Numbered from the stretch's first letter, positions 29,098 through 37,778 are shown. The stretch: DNA of 64,000 nt from G965205255 sp965205255 (GCA_965205255.1 OZ242051.1:1488001-1552000), one strand, 5' to 3'. Translations and numbers: made by a program. The notes: generated from the letters alone by a model not told the origin.

Positions 29098-29697
29098 ATG
29101 CTGGAACGAATAACGTGCGCTTTTTCTGATTGCATTGATACGATTATAAAATCTGCCGAAAGCCTGTCTCCAGCTATTGAAGAAGCAGCTGGTATGATTG
29201 TTAATGCGCTAGTAAATGAAGGAAAATTATTGGTTTGTGGAAATGGGTCGGGGGCAAGTGATGCCCAAGATTTTGCATCTATGCTGATTAATCGTTATGA
29301 GCGTGACCGCCCTTCACTCCCTGCTATTTCTTTATCAACAGACACGTCAATACTCACAGCTGTATCAAGAGACAGCAGTTACAATGAGGTTTTCGCCAAA
29401 CAGATACGGGCTTTAGGAACATCTGATGACTTGTTGGTGATGATTTCTACTGATGGAAAATCATCAGGTTTAATTCAAGCTATTCAAGCTGCCCATTTGC
29501 GGGAAATGCATGTTATTGTATTAAGCGGGGATGATGGGGGTGATGTTGCAAGATTGCTTCAGACTGATGATATTGAGCTGAGAGTTCCTTCGAATAACTC
29601 ATCACGTACACAAGAAGTGCAACGTTTAATATTACATTGCCTATGCGACCTAATAGATGAACATCTATTTGGCTTTCAAGGGGGGAATAAACTTTGA
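29098..29697 (+). CDS. diaA: DiaA-type SIS-domain protein
   Basis: A 199-residue SIS phosphosugar-isomerase fold protein aligned well with E. coli DiaA, which binds DnaA and stimulates initiation at oriC. Matching stretches are the opening MLERITCAFSDCIDT, LVCGNGSGASDAQDFASMLINRYERDRPSLPAISLSTD, and ISTDGKSSGLIQAIQAA, and it ends CDLIDEHLFG. The start is set by alignment with DiaA; in-frame ATG 29089 and TTG 29071 are alternatives. GmhA itself is the main competing call, but the RYERDRPSLPAI motif and the BON-lipoprotein neighbour favour DiaA. Confidence 0.87.
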   Translation: MLERITCAFSDCIDTIIKSAESLSPAIEEAAGMIVNALVNEGKLLVCGNGSGASDAQDFASMLINRYERDRPSLPAISLSTDTSILTAVSRDSSYNEVFAKQIRALGTSDDLLVMISTDGKSSGLIQAIQAAHLREMHVIVLSGDDGGDVARLLQTDDIELRVPSNNSSRTQEVQRLILHCLCDLIDEHLFGFQGGNKL

Positions 29698-30317
29698 AAA
29701 TGATCCAACAATTTAATGTAAAGTATTTTTATGCCGGACTATTCCATAAATTTCGTACGAAAATTTTATTAACTGGTGTAATGCTTTTATTATCGGGTTG
29801 CGCCTCAACCGTTGCTATTTTTCACAAAGGATCAATCAAGCAAGAACCCGGAACAGTATCTTTGGGTACAACTATTGATGACAACACATTGGAGACAATT
29901 GCAGAAGTTAATATTAGTAAAGCGAGCCCGTCACTGCATGACAGCCATATATCTGTAGTTGTTTACAATAAGAATCTTCTTCTGTTAGGGCAAGTATCCT
30001 CAGAGCAGGATAAAGCCATGGCAGAGAATGTTGTTAGAGAATTAAAAGGTATCAAAAATATTTATAATGAACTGGAAATTGCACCCAATACTTCCACATT
30101 GGTGCGTACTTCAGATGCGTTACTTACCTCTAAAGTTAAAGCTAAAATGGTTGCAACCTCAGGCTTTCCTTCGCGAAAAATAAAAATAGTTACAGAAGAC
30201 AGCATTGTTTATTTGATGGGCATGATTTCCAAATCAACAGGTAAAGAGGCCATAAGTATTGCAAAAGACACTTCTGGTGTACAAAAAATAGTGATATTGT
30301 TTGAATATTTAGATTGA
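29694..30317 (+). CDS. Outer-membrane BON-domain lipoprotein (DolP/YraP-like)
   Basis: A 207-residue protein with a lipoprotein signal whose lipobox is LLLSGC (Cys about residue 36), followed by ASTVAIF, similar to YraP. Two BON domains follow: the first from about residue 70 (DSHISVVVYNKNLLLLGQVSSEQDKAMAENVV), the second from about 145 (KIKIVTEDSIVYLMGMISKSTGKEAISIA). DolP supports outer-membrane integrity in E. coli, where it is also next to diaA. Start is TTG 29694 (overlapping the diaA stop by 4 bases; GGGGGG is well spaced) or ATG 29700. Confidence 0.87.
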   Translation: MKMIQQFNVKYFYAGLFHKFRTKILLTGVMLLLSGCASTVAIFHKGSIKQEPGTVSLGTTIDDNTLETIAEVNISKASPSLHDSHISVVVYNKNLLLLGQVSSEQDKAMAENVVRELKGIKNIYNELEIAPNTSTLVRTSDALLTSKVKAKMVATSGFPSRKIKIVTEDSIVYLMGMISKSTGKEAISIAKDTSGVQKIVILFEYLD

Positions 30318-30336
30318 GCAGGAATCGGTAGTATCA

Positions 30337-30437
30337 ATAATACCAAAACCTGCTTCCAAATTCCTATTGGGCTACTTTTCTGATCTTGCTATTGTGTGGT
30401 TAAGTTCTTCACAATAGCTAGCTATTGTTCGTCAATT
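30337..30437 (+). repeat. Dispersed intergenic element, copy 4
   Basis: Starts TAATACCAAAACCTGCTTCC and ends with the perfect palindrome CAATAGCTAGCTATTG near 30411-30426. With the copies at 2398, 22255 and 28987 it forms a family of degenerate, gene-free elements. Confidence 0.5.
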
Positions 30438-30439
30438 TA

Positions 30440-30580
30440 GGCTCCGTTGCAAAAATCACATGTAACAGAAAAACTACTTATATTGTGACTTTTACATAAC
30501 GAAACACCAATAAGTTACATGCTGTTTTTAGGCAACACTCATCATATATATGCTTGTTTTTCATTTTTTCCAATGGAGCC
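30440..30580. mobile_element. MITE-like element with IS6-type ends
   Basis: A 141-base non-coding segment bounded by an inverted repeat: GGCTCCGTTGCAAAAA on the left and, on the complement of the right end, GGCTCCATTGGAAAAA (14 of 16 match). The left end equals the end of the IS6-family remnants at 50597 and 59821. No 8-bp target duplication is visible. Confidence 0.55.
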
Positions 30581-30948
30581 GTTTTGAGTGCATAGTGTTT
30601 AGTGCGAATAATTTGTTGGGATTATTCTTGTAACCATATATAAAAACACAGATGCCGTTTAGTTAACTTGCAAGCCAATAACAAAAAGTAGTTCGCCTAT
30701 GTAAATAATCCATTATTCTAGAATAACCGGTACCATTATTATCTTGCCAAAGTATGGTAAAAATACCATTAATCGAAGTTTATATCTAATGAGCTATTGC
30801 GAACTGATGTATATGCGACTGTATAATTATAAATTAATCTAATTGTTTGCTTTACAGTTAAATTTTAATTTATAGTGCCACTTTTCTATAGTATATTATG
30901 CGAATTGAAGCCGTATAACCTACTATTATGCTTCAAAAGGAGTCTCTG

Positions 30949-31788
30949 ATGTTACATCATAGCTTTTCACATATTCCAACCGTTGGGGCATCAACTGAAG
31001 AGAAAATTTGGAACAACGGTACTTGTTCAATGGATGAATTCCTTGAATCGTCACCAAGTTTCCTTTCAAAAAACAAGTTGAAAAAAATTACTGAACATAT
31101 CCAACTATCAAGAGAGAAAATATCAGTAAAAGATGCACGATATTTTTATGATAATTTAGCATCAAAAGAACAGTGGCGTATCTTTAAGGAATTTCAGGAT
31201 TCAACCGTCTATCTGGATATTGAAACAACAGGGTTAGGAGGGGTAGGCGATATAATTACAACTATCGCCTTGTATGATGGAACGAATATAAAATATTACA
31301 TTAACGGGAAAAATCTAAATGACTTTAAAAGAGACATAAACGAATATAGCGTTATTGTTTCTTATAATGGAAAAACTTTTGATATTCCATTTATTGAAAG
31401 TTATTTTGGTATACGCATTCCACATGCCCATCTAGATTTACGGTATATTCTTTATAGTCTTGGTTATTCGGGCAGTCTGAAATCGTGTGAAAAGCAGCTA
31501 GGAATTGGAAGAACTGGTAGCCTTGCAGATGTCGATGGGTTCTTTGCTGTTTTGTTGTGGAATGATTACAAAAAAACGCGAAAAGAAAAATCATTGGAGA
31601 CCCTTCTTTCATATAATATAGAGGATGTATTAAATCTAGAATATTTAATGATTGAAGCCTATAACAAAAAAATAAAACAATTACCGATAAACCTAAATCC
31701 ATTGGATTTTCCTTTGGCTCCAAATAATCCATTTGAAATCGACATTGCAACAGTAAACAGACTAAAGTCTCAATATTACGCATACTGA
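30949..31788 (+). CDS. RNase H-fold 3'-5' exonuclease (YprB/DEDD-like)
   Basis: A 279-residue protein whose C-terminal two-thirds is a DnaQ-like DEDD exonuclease: YLDIETTGL supplies D90 and E92, VSYNGKTFDIPFIES the second acidic motif, HLDLRYI a middle motif, and YNIEDVLNLEYL the final Asp. The best match by memory is the YprB-like RNase_H_2 family. The N-terminal 80 residues are helical with no known motif. The ATG at 30949 follows AAGGAG (30937-30942) and is preferred to the ATG at 30928. It ends seven bases before the helicase gene, so the two form one operon. Confidence 0.8.
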   Translation: MLHHSFSHIPTVGASTEEKIWNNGTCSMDEFLESSPSFLSKNKLKKITEHIQLSREKISVKDARYFYDNLASKEQWRIFKEFQDSTVYLDIETTGLGGVGDIITTIALYDGTNIKYYINGKNLNDFKRDINEYSVIVSYNGKTFDIPFIESYFGIRIPHAHLDLRYILYSLGYSGSLKSCEKQLGIGRTGSLADVDGFFAVLLWNDYKKTRKEKSLETLLSYNIEDVLNLEYLMIEAYNKKIKQLPINLNPLDFPLAPNNPFEIDIATVNRLKSQYYAY

Positions 31789-31795
31789 GTATCAT

Positions 31796-33745
31796 ATGGA
31801 ACTGAATGAACAGCAGAAAAGAGCAGTAACGTATAATGGACAAGCAAGAAATATCCTTGTTACAGCAGGTGCAGGATGCGGAAAAACAAGAACAATTATA
31901 GCTAGGGCTATACATTTAGTCCGTTCTGGTACAGATGCATCACGAATATTGATGATGACATTTACTAATCGAGTGGCTAGAGAAATGAAATCACGCTTGA
32001 AAAGTGATTTAGGTGCCGTCTCAAGCCAGTTACAAGCAAGTACGTTTCATTCTTTCTGTTTAAAAGTTATGAGAAAAGTACCAAATAGTTTTGGCGTTTC
32101 TGGCCTTAACATTATTGATTCTGATGATCAAAACTCATTAATGACAATTGTTAGGGGTAGATATATAAGCAAACGAAAAAAGGAGCTTAACAAAGCGTTT
32201 CCGAGACCATCTGAGCTTATTACATATTATTCTTACAGTAGAAATACCTGTCAAAGTCCAAAATCCTACCTTTCATCTAATACTGAATTAAACGATGAAT
32301 TCATTGAAATATGCTCAAGAATTTTTCAAGAGTATCAAAAAGCAAAAGAAATGAGAGGGTACCTTGATTATGATGATTTGCTTGAGAATTTTACAAGTTC
32401 ATTGAAAGAGAAACCTAATCTTAGAAAAGCTGTTACAAAATTATTTGATGAGGTATTGGTAGATGAAATGCAGGATACTAATCCGTTGCAGTTTAGGATT
32501 TTGAAGCACTTTTCATCTGAAAGCGTAAGATTATTTTGTGTTGGTGATCCTGCTCAGTCAATCTATAAATTTAGAGGAGCAGAGTTTGAATATGTGTATA
32601 AATTTGAAGAAATATTTGGTAATAGTACAACCATCCCACTATCTTTAAACTATCGAAGCTATCAAGAGATACTTGATTTATCTAACTGGTTACTTGAAAG
32701 ATCACCCCTGAATTATAATAATCATTTAACTGCACATAGAAAAGGTGGCGGTTTTTTACCTTCAATAAGCGACTTTAGCAGTATACAAGATGAAGCCAGT
32801 TGGATTGCAGACACGATTCTAGAGCGGAAAGAGAAAGATATTCTATTTAAAGACATGATGGTGTTAGTTCGGTCAGGGTTTGACGCAAAGCCTATTGAAG
32901 CTGAATTTATCCAGAGAAAAATTCCATATTATTTTATTGGAGGAACAAGCCTGACAAAATCAGCGCATGTTCGTGATGTACTCTCACTTTTACGGATTGT
33001 AAGAAGTGAGAAAGACGACTTAGCTTGGATGCGATTTTTAAAGTTATGGCCTCGAATTGGAGAAAAAACTGCGGAAAAAATAATTAATAGTTTTTATGAA
33101 AAAACTGAAAAACAAGCAGTAAATGTATTATCCGAAAGCATGGGTACTTCTCACAATGCTATTAAGTTGATAAAGCTTACCGATTCTACCAAGAACTCAC
33201 CTAAGCTATGTATTTCAAATGCGGTACAGTCTCTTACTCCAATCCTGAAAGAAAAATATGATAAATGGAATTATCGCTACCAAGATTTAAAGTTATTAAT
33301 TACCGTTTCTGAAAAATACAAAACTATTAGTGATTTTATTGATGCTTTTACACTGGAACCAATGACAAGTACAGAAATTGAAAAACTCGAAAATGATGAT
33401 GCGGTCTTAATATTTACAGTCCATAGCGCGAAAGGCACTGAAGCCCCAATTTGTTTTGTGGCAAACGCAAAACAAGGCACATATCCTCATGTACGTAGTT
33501 ATGGTGAAATTGATGCAGAGGAAGAAGAGAGAAGAATACTTTATGTCGCTCTTACTAGGGCAAAAAATGAACTCTTTGTTACCCGGTCAACCGATTCTAG
33601 AAGTGGATTTTATGTGCAAAACAAACCAACTGAAGGAGAAGAATATTTTTTGTCTGAAGTCCCTGACGGATTGGTAATAAAAGAAGTTCATGGCTATAAC
33701 CCTGATACTTCAACCGGTCTATCATCACTTAAAGATGTGTACTAA
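31796..33745 (+). CDS. UvrD/Rep-family superfamily 1 DNA helicase
   Basis: A 649-residue SF1A helicase. Motifs: Q motif (LNEQQKRAV), Walker A AGAGCGKT (24-31), Ia (MMTFTNRVAREM), II VDEMQDTNPLQ, III VGDPAQSIYKFRGA, IV LNYRS, V VHSAKGTEAPICFV and VI RRILYVALTRAKNELF. It is somewhat shorter than UvrD (720) and lacks its C-terminal Tudor-like domain. It pairs with the exonuclease upstream in what looks like a first cassette; its downstream attC-like site begins four bases after the stop. The DEMQ in motif II replaces the usual DEFQ. Confidence 0.9.
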   Translation: MELNEQQKRAVTYNGQARNILVTAGAGCGKTRTIIARAIHLVRSGTDASRILMMTFTNRVAREMKSRLKSDLGAVSSQLQASTFHSFCLKVMRKVPNSFGVSGLNIIDSDDQNSLMTIVRGRYISKRKKELNKAFPRPSELITYYSYSRNTCQSPKSYLSSNTELNDEFIEICSRIFQEYQKAKEMRGYLDYDDLLENFTSSLKEKPNLRKAVTKLFDEVLVDEMQDTNPLQFRILKHFSSESVRLFCVGDPAQSIYKFRGAEFEYVYKFEEIFGNSTTIPLSLNYRSYQEILDLSNWLLERSPLNYNNHLTAHRKGGGFLPSISDFSSIQDEASWIADTILERKEKDILFKDMMVLVRSGFDAKPIEAEFIQRKIPYYFIGGTSLTKSAHVRDVLSLLRIVRSEKDDLAWMRFLKLWPRIGEKTAEKIINSFYEKTEKQAVNVLSESMGTSHNAIKLIKLTDSTKNSPKLCISNAVQSLTPILKEKYDKWNYRYQDLKLLITVSEKYKTISDFIDAFTLEPMTSTEIEKLENDDAVLIFTVHSAKGTEAPICFVANAKQGTYPHVRSYGEIDAEEEERRILYVALTRAKNELFVTRSTDSRSGFYVQNKPTEGEEYFLSEVPDGLVIKEVHGYNPDTSTGLSSLKDVY

Positions 33746-33748
33746 AAA

Positions 33749-33835
33749 GTATAACAAAAACATGCACTCGGACAAAATAAAGCTGCGTTCGTTCCTCACT
33801 ACGCTTTATTTTGCAGGTGATGTTAAGCGTTATGA
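33749..33835 (+). repeat. attC-like site 1
   Basis: 87 bases from GTATAAC to GCGTTATGA, with the inner arms AAAATAAAGC / GCTTTATTTT forming a strong hairpin. The outer boxes fit the integron consensus (RYYYAAC...GTTRRRY) except for a degenerate 3' box. Confidence 0.7.
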
Positions 33836-33971
33836 GCCAAAGCAAGATTGTGCATTTTTAATCCAATAGAATGATATGTAGGTAAAATTCCTAATACCTG
33901 AATTTTACTAAAAAAGTATTTACTATGTTTGTAAAACAAATGTTCGGTTGCTTGTAGACTAGGAGATATGG

Positions 33972-34820
33972 GTGGAAGGGTATAAATTCAAAATTGATGG
34001 ATCAGCCTTAAAAGATGGTGTCCCTTTACCATTAGCGATATCTGCTTTAGATAGCTTCCAAAGTATTGTAGATAAAACGTACTTGATAAGCAGTAATAAA
34101 AAAACGATAACTGCTAAAGAAAGAGAAAAGTTTGTACTTAAGGCAACTGAGTTTAAGCATGGCTCATTATTAACTTATTTCGATATTGCAATGCAAGGTG
34201 TTCAACTTAGTCTTCCTTTAGTAAGCACTTTTGGGCCACAAAATATATGGGACTATACGAAAGAAACATATGCTTTCTTAAGAATTGTTTGTGGGGCAGT
34301 GCAAAAACGTATGGAGCCAAAGTATGAGTTTAATAACGAAGGTGATGTCAATTTAACTGTTGGAGATACGCATCATCACTATCATGCCCCAGTTACTCAA
34401 ATTGGCAAATTAGCATTATCTAATTATCAGGATTTAGCACATCTACTTGATCCAAAAAAATTAAATGAAATATCAGCTGGGCCAAGAAATCAAGAAAAAC
34501 CAGACTTATACCTTGGCAAAGATGATAAAACAGCTTTTGACGTACCAACAAAAATAGAAAAAGATACTGTTGAAATTGAATGTGAAGTATTCAATTTCAA
34601 CAAGTATAAAAATTCAGGTAAATTAGCCATTAAAAATGATGAGCAAGTTATCCCAGAAGGTACATACAGCTTTTCAATATTTGGAAATCAAGATAATGTT
34701 GACTACATCTATTCAATGCTTAAAGCAGAAGTTATCTTAACCTGCTTGCGTGAAATTGCATTGAGCCCTTTTGGTGGTTATGAAATACACAAACTTCACA
34801 TCACGGGGGTAGGCTCATAA
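33972..34820 (+). CDS. Cassette protein of unknown function (282 aa)
   Basis: Not recognised with confidence. The start is GTG, supported by AGGAG at 33961-33965. The N-terminal half (residues 1-110) is mixed alpha/beta with KIDGSALKDGVPLPLAISAL. Residues 122-140 contain a His-rich GDTHHHYHAPV stretch, and the C-terminal half is beta-rich (KIEKDTVEIECEVFNFNKYKNSGKLAI) with a helical end. No signal or membrane segment is seen except a weak hydrophobic stretch around 78-88. Its TAA lies inside attC-like site 2, as is common for integron cassettes. Confidence 0.7.
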   Translation: MEGYKFKIDGSALKDGVPLPLAISALDSFQSIVDKTYLISSNKKTITAKEREKFVLKATEFKHGSLLTYFDIAMQGVQLSLPLVSTFGPQNIWDYTKETYAFLRIVCGAVQKRMEPKYEFNNEGDVNLTVGDTHHHYHAPVTQIGKLALSNYQDLAHLLDPKKLNEISAGPRNQEKPDLYLGKDDKTAFDVPTKIEKDTVEIECEVFNFNKYKNSGKLAIKNDEQVIPEGTYSFSIFGNQDNVDYIYSMLKAEVILTCLREIALSPFGGYEIHKLHITGVGS

Positions 34821-34901
34821 CAAAACCTTCCAGTTCGTTCCAGGGCTTCGCCCCTCCACCCGACGCTGCCTGCGGTGGCGCGGCTGAAGAAGGCGTTAAC
34901 T
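34815..34901 (+). repeat. attC-like site 2
   Basis: 87 bases from TCATAAC to GCGTTAACT. The internal CAGGGCTTCGCCC and the GCTGCCTGCGG segments give more GC than the surrounding genes, as attC sites often do. Confidence 0.7.
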
Positions 34902-34915
34902 TTTAAGGAAAACTA

Positions 34916-35296
34916 ATAAAATCTGAAAGATATAAAATTGGCTGGGACAAACTTGCTGCAGTAGATGGAGAGCAAGGGGAAAGGGTAGTTGAAGCGCTTA
35001 AAGATATTGCCCCAGAGTTTGGCGATATGTTGGTTGAAACCTTTGGGGATGTTTATGGTCGTCCTGAACTGGATTTAAAATCGCGAGAAATCGCAACTAT
35101 AGCTTCATTAACGACACTGGGTTCAGCAATACCCCAACTAAAAGTTCATGTTCATGCAGCACTAAATGTAGGGTGCACGCGCCAGGAAATTATTGAAATA
35201 ATGATCCAAATGGCTGTTTATGCTGGCTACCCTACTGCATTAAATGCTTTATTTGCAGCAAAGGAAGTATTTGACGAAAGAAAGATAAACTTATAA
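34916..35296 (+). CDS. Carboxymuconolactone-decarboxylase-family (AhpD-like) protein, apparent ATA start
   Basis: The first ATG in frame (35027) would remove the N-terminal third. The reading frame is open from a TAA at 34904, and the family alignment (KSERYKIGWDKLAAVDGEQGERVVEALKDIAPEFGDM) begins right after an ATA codon at 34916, with AAGGA placed for it. I therefore annotate an ATA start, 126 residues. The body has LDLKSREIATIASLTTLG and AALNVGCTRQEIIEIMIQMAVYAGYPTALNAL, the CMD fold pattern; a single Cys (in VGCTRQEI) is present rather than the AhpD CXXC pair. It is a cassette gene. It could also be a start-codon mutant. Confidence 0.75.
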   Translation: MKSERYKIGWDKLAAVDGEQGERVVEALKDIAPEFGDMLVETFGDVYGRPELDLKSREIATIASLTTLGSAIPQLKVHVHAALNVGCTRQEIIEIMIQMAVYAGYPTALNALFAAKEVFDERKINL

Positions 35297-35297
35297 A

Positions 35298-35356
35298 GCT
35301 AATAAGGCACTATTTAGGGCTACGCTGTTGCATACCTCCAAAGCTTAGCGTTAAAC
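35298..35356 (+). repeat. attC-like site 3 (degenerate)
   Basis: 59 bases from GCTAATA to GCGTTAAAC; the left box has lost AAC. It shares CCAAAGCTTA with the site at 42431, so the two belong to one attC subtype. Confidence 0.55.
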
Positions 35357-35455
35357 TCCATACATAATTATCCAGAACACAGAACAACATAAATTTGATA
35401 GTATCAATGCTCAAACCATCAAATAAAATAATTGGGCATGAACAAGGAATATAAA

Positions 35456-35776
35456 ATGGCCTTCACTTCAATAATATTTAAAAACCCAAACACCGGTGTA
35501 ATGAAAAAAGCACCAGTAGGATTTTCTTGGACAACTTTCTTCTTTGGTTTTTTTCCTGCTCTCTTTAGAGGCGATTGGAAATGGGCAGTGATCCAATTTA
35601 TTTTAGCCCTTATAACTATGGGCTTAAGCTGGCTTGTATTCATATTTATATATAATAAATTATACATTAAAGATCTTATCTACTCAGGGTTTAAGGCTCA
35701 ATCCATAGCTTGTGGAGACATGAATTTTGCCAGCGCAAATGTAGGCATTGAAATCCCTATCTTAGAGGCCGCTTAA
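35456..35776 (+). CDS. Small inner-membrane cassette protein
   Basis: A 106-residue protein. Residues 1-20 are polar with NPNTGVMKKAPVGFSWTTF; two hydrophobic segments follow (about 24-35 and 42-64), then FIYNKLYIKDLIYSGFKAQS. Proteins with the pattern KxAPVGFSWTTFFFGxFPALFRGDWKW are common in integron cassettes and gammaproteobacterial islands (DUF2628-like); function unknown. The ATG at 35456 follows AAGGAA; an in-frame TTG at 35432 is less likely. The TAA is inside attC-like site 4. Confidence 0.75.
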   Translation: MAFTSIIFKNPNTGVMKKAPVGFSWTTFFFGFFPALFRGDWKWAVIQFILALITMGLSWLVFIFIYNKLYIKDLIYSGFKAQSIACGDMNFASANVGIEIPILEAA

Positions 35777-35826
35777 CGAGTCAATCGTGTGAGGCGTCTA
35801 TGGCGCCGCACATTGAAGCATTAACA
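35771..35826 (+). repeat. attC-like site 4
   Basis: 56 bases from GCTTAAC to GCATTAACA with the inner GGCGTCTATGGCGCC hairpin. The right box has A in place of the expected G. Confidence 0.65.
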
Positions 35827-35845
35827 CTCAATAATGGTTATCAAA

Positions 35846-35944
35846 ATGAGTAGAAAAAGTCAGCAATTAAATCTATCGGTTACAGCTGAATAATTTGATT
35901 TTATATTTTCGTATCAGCTTGCTGAAAAGCCAGTATTTGAAAAG
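35846..35944 (+). pseudogene. 5' part of a cassette gene, cut by an IS3-family element
   Basis: The bases up to about 35944 match those at 42103-42216 with a few differences: ATG, MSRKSQQLN, then an in-frame TAA after 15 codons, then the same FDFIFSYQLAEKPVFEK. The copy is interrupted at GAAAAG by the IS. The complete version is at 42118. Confidence 0.75.
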
Positions 35945-36640
35945 TGTTCTGATCAACCCTTACCGGACACTTTTTTCAGAGAATTTTCATACTCAGCAGG
36001 TGTCATATTACCATTTGCTGAGTGAAGTCTTTCCAGGTTGTAATATTTGATATAAGCAGTAACATCCTGCTTCATATGTTCGCGTGTTGGCTGATGCACC
36101 TTAAAGATCCAGTCATATTTTAAACTGCCAAAAAAACGTTCCACTACGGCATTGTCCCAACAAGCACCTATATCTCCCATGCTGGCTCTGACACCATAAC
36201 TTTTTAGCAACTTCCTGTATTGCTTACTGGTATATTGCGAGCCCCGGTCACTGTGAAATACCAATCCTTTTGGAGGTTGACGCAAGTTAAAAGCCTTTAT
36301 CATCGCCTTACTGATCAAATCAGTAGTCATCCGTTTATCAATGTGCCAGCCCACAATACGACGAGAGTACAAGTCCATGACAATAGCAAGATACATCCAG
36401 CCCTCGCCTGTTTTCAGATAAGTCACATCGCCAGCCCATACCTGATTTGCCTCTAGTGGGTTAAAGTTCTGATTCAGTAAATTTTCCGCAACCGCATCAC
36501 TGTGCTTACGCTTGGTAGTTACTTTATACGCACGTCGCTGGGTTACTAACAAGTTCAGTTTTGCCATGTGCTTGCGAACACGATAACGTCCAATCTGCAA
36601 GCGGACAAGTCTATTTAAATAACGCATTCCATTTTTCACT
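35945..36640 (-). mobile_element. IS3-family element, 3' fragment with transposase orfB
   Basis: The left edge begins TGTTCTGATCAACCCTTACC and is where similarity to the cassette copy at 42216 stops. The 228-residue frame (35953-36639, minus strand) is the catalytic part of an IS3-type OrfB, with the DDE residues in WAGDVTYLKT, VFHSDRGSQYTS and DNAVVERFFGSLKYDW and the ending LERLHSANGNMTPAEYE. OrfA and the start of OrfB are missing, so the element is dead. Its deletion removed the boundary to the next cassette. Confidence 0.85.
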
Positions 36641-36659
36641 ATTCCTATGCTCCCTAATA

Positions 36660-36893
36660 AAAGGTTTTGTAAGAATCCCTAGACTTATGATCCTCGACGG
36701 TATAGAAAATGGTGGCATGGAAGATATCAGATCAAAGAATTTTCAGAGAATAATCAAAGAGAAAGTGGAAGAATACAAAACAGACTGTCAATTTATTTTC
36801 TCCACAAAAAGCATATCAGATAGCGTTTCAACTTCAGATTATGTCGTTGGCAGGCATTTCACTAAAGAAGATAAAAGCCTTCTAGGTATGTAA
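36660..36893 (+). pseudogene. C-terminal fragment of a P-loop ATPase
   Basis: An open frame without its own start reads GFVRIPRLMILDGIENGGMEDIRSKNFQRII, then QFIFSTKSISDS and DYVVGRHFTKEDKSLL. The hydrophobic strand plus DGIE looks like the Walker B region of AAA/SMC-like ATPases with a following switch-type STKS. The 5' part was lost when the IS3 element was inserted or deleted. The gene is a likely defence-type ATPase, but this is inference. Confidence 0.6.
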
Positions 36894-36900
36894 AAATGCA

Positions 36901-36956
36901 ACTTAACAAGTCAATCAAGAGGGACGCCTACGGCGCCCCTTATTGAGGCGTTAGGT
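36901..36956 (+). repeat. attC-like site 5
   Basis: 56 bases from ACTTAAC to GCGTTAGGT, core GACGCCTACGGCGCC. Boxes and core fit well. Confidence 0.75.
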
Positions 36957-37691
36957 GCTCAATGACAATTCACCATTACTACAATCATAAATTAATATAG
37001 GTACATCTTTATCAAGCCTATCAGATAGAATCGATTTAAATTCGACACTGTCAGCTATGATTTTTTCATTGGTGTTTCGTCCACGACCTGCCGCGTTATT
37101 TATCAGTGCTGCAATCCCAATTATGGATTCTTTTTTATAACCAACAACAACTTCGTTATAATTTACCGGTTTGAAAAAAAAACTTTCTTCTTGCATGTAT
37201 GACTTTATATCCTCGATACTCTTAACTTTATATTTTTGATCATCTACATTAGCTTCATGTTTTATATCTGGATCAGACACTGAAACATTCTCATCTTCCC
37301 ATAATACGTATGTTTTCAACGGACGGCTCCATGAAATATGCCTACCAGCTAAATCTACTCTCGAAACTGCAGCATCGGACTTATAAAGCCCTTCTAAATT
37401 GCATTTTTCAAGATCTAACAAAATCCCCATACGGCCTAGTGGATACATAGGAATCTTATAAGGAATATAACTTACTGAACTTGACTTCCGTTCCGACTTT
37501 TGAATAAGTTCATCTAACTCCCATTCGAGAAATTCAAAACGATTCTCTGTATCAGATGAATATAGAGATCTTATTAATAGTTTGTCTTCTTTGTAACATT
37601 CAAATACTTTTTCCACAGCAATTTCTTTATTATCCAGAATAGAATAACAAGAAATTTGACAAGGGTTCTCTATGTGTGAGATTGGATTCAT
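36951..37691 (-). CDS. Reverse-oriented cassette protein of unknown function (246 aa)
   Basis: Not recognised. A soluble, acidic protein with ATG preceded by GAGGGA. Middle segments read YIPYKIPMYPLGRMGILLDLEKCNLEGLY and RHISWSRPLKTYVLW; the C-terminal part has GYKKESIIGIAALINNAAGRGRNTNEKII. It runs opposite to the other cassettes and its stop falls in the right box of attC-like site 5. A gene in reverse orientation needs its own promoter and is typical of toxin-antitoxin or self-contained cassettes, but no partner gene is seen. Confidence 0.6.
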   Translation of the reverse strand: MNPISHIENPCQISCYSILDNKEIAVEKVFECYKEDKLLIRSLYSSDTENRFEFLEWELDELIQKSERKSSSVSYIPYKIPMYPLGRMGILLDLEKCNLEGLYKSDAAVSRVDLAGRHISWSRPLKTYVLWEDENVSVSDPDIKHEANVDDQKYKVKSIEDIKSYMQEESFFFKPVNYNEVVVGYKKESIIGIAALINNAAGRGRNTNEKIIADSVEFKSILSDRLDKDVPILIYDCSNGELSLST

Positions 37692-37778
37692 TATATTCCC
37701 TCAGAAAGTTTAAAATGAATATTTGACAAATACTCAGTCCATTTATTCTTCATTCATTTCTAACAATTGGGTAAGGAC

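Larger units (their letters stand above)
30318..30948. other. Intergenic boundary between core genes and cassette array
   Basis: 630 bases with no gene seen. It holds the fourth dispersed element (30337-30437), an IS6-ended MITE-like element directly next to it (30440-30580), and AT-rich sequence before the first cassette genes. I found no integrase gene and no attI-like site here. Confidence 0.6.

Noticed and set aside
36561..36893. A complete 110-residue gene starting at 36561
   Set aside because: The first 33 codons are antisense to the transposase fragment; only the part after about 36660 resembles a protein, and as a C-terminal piece.
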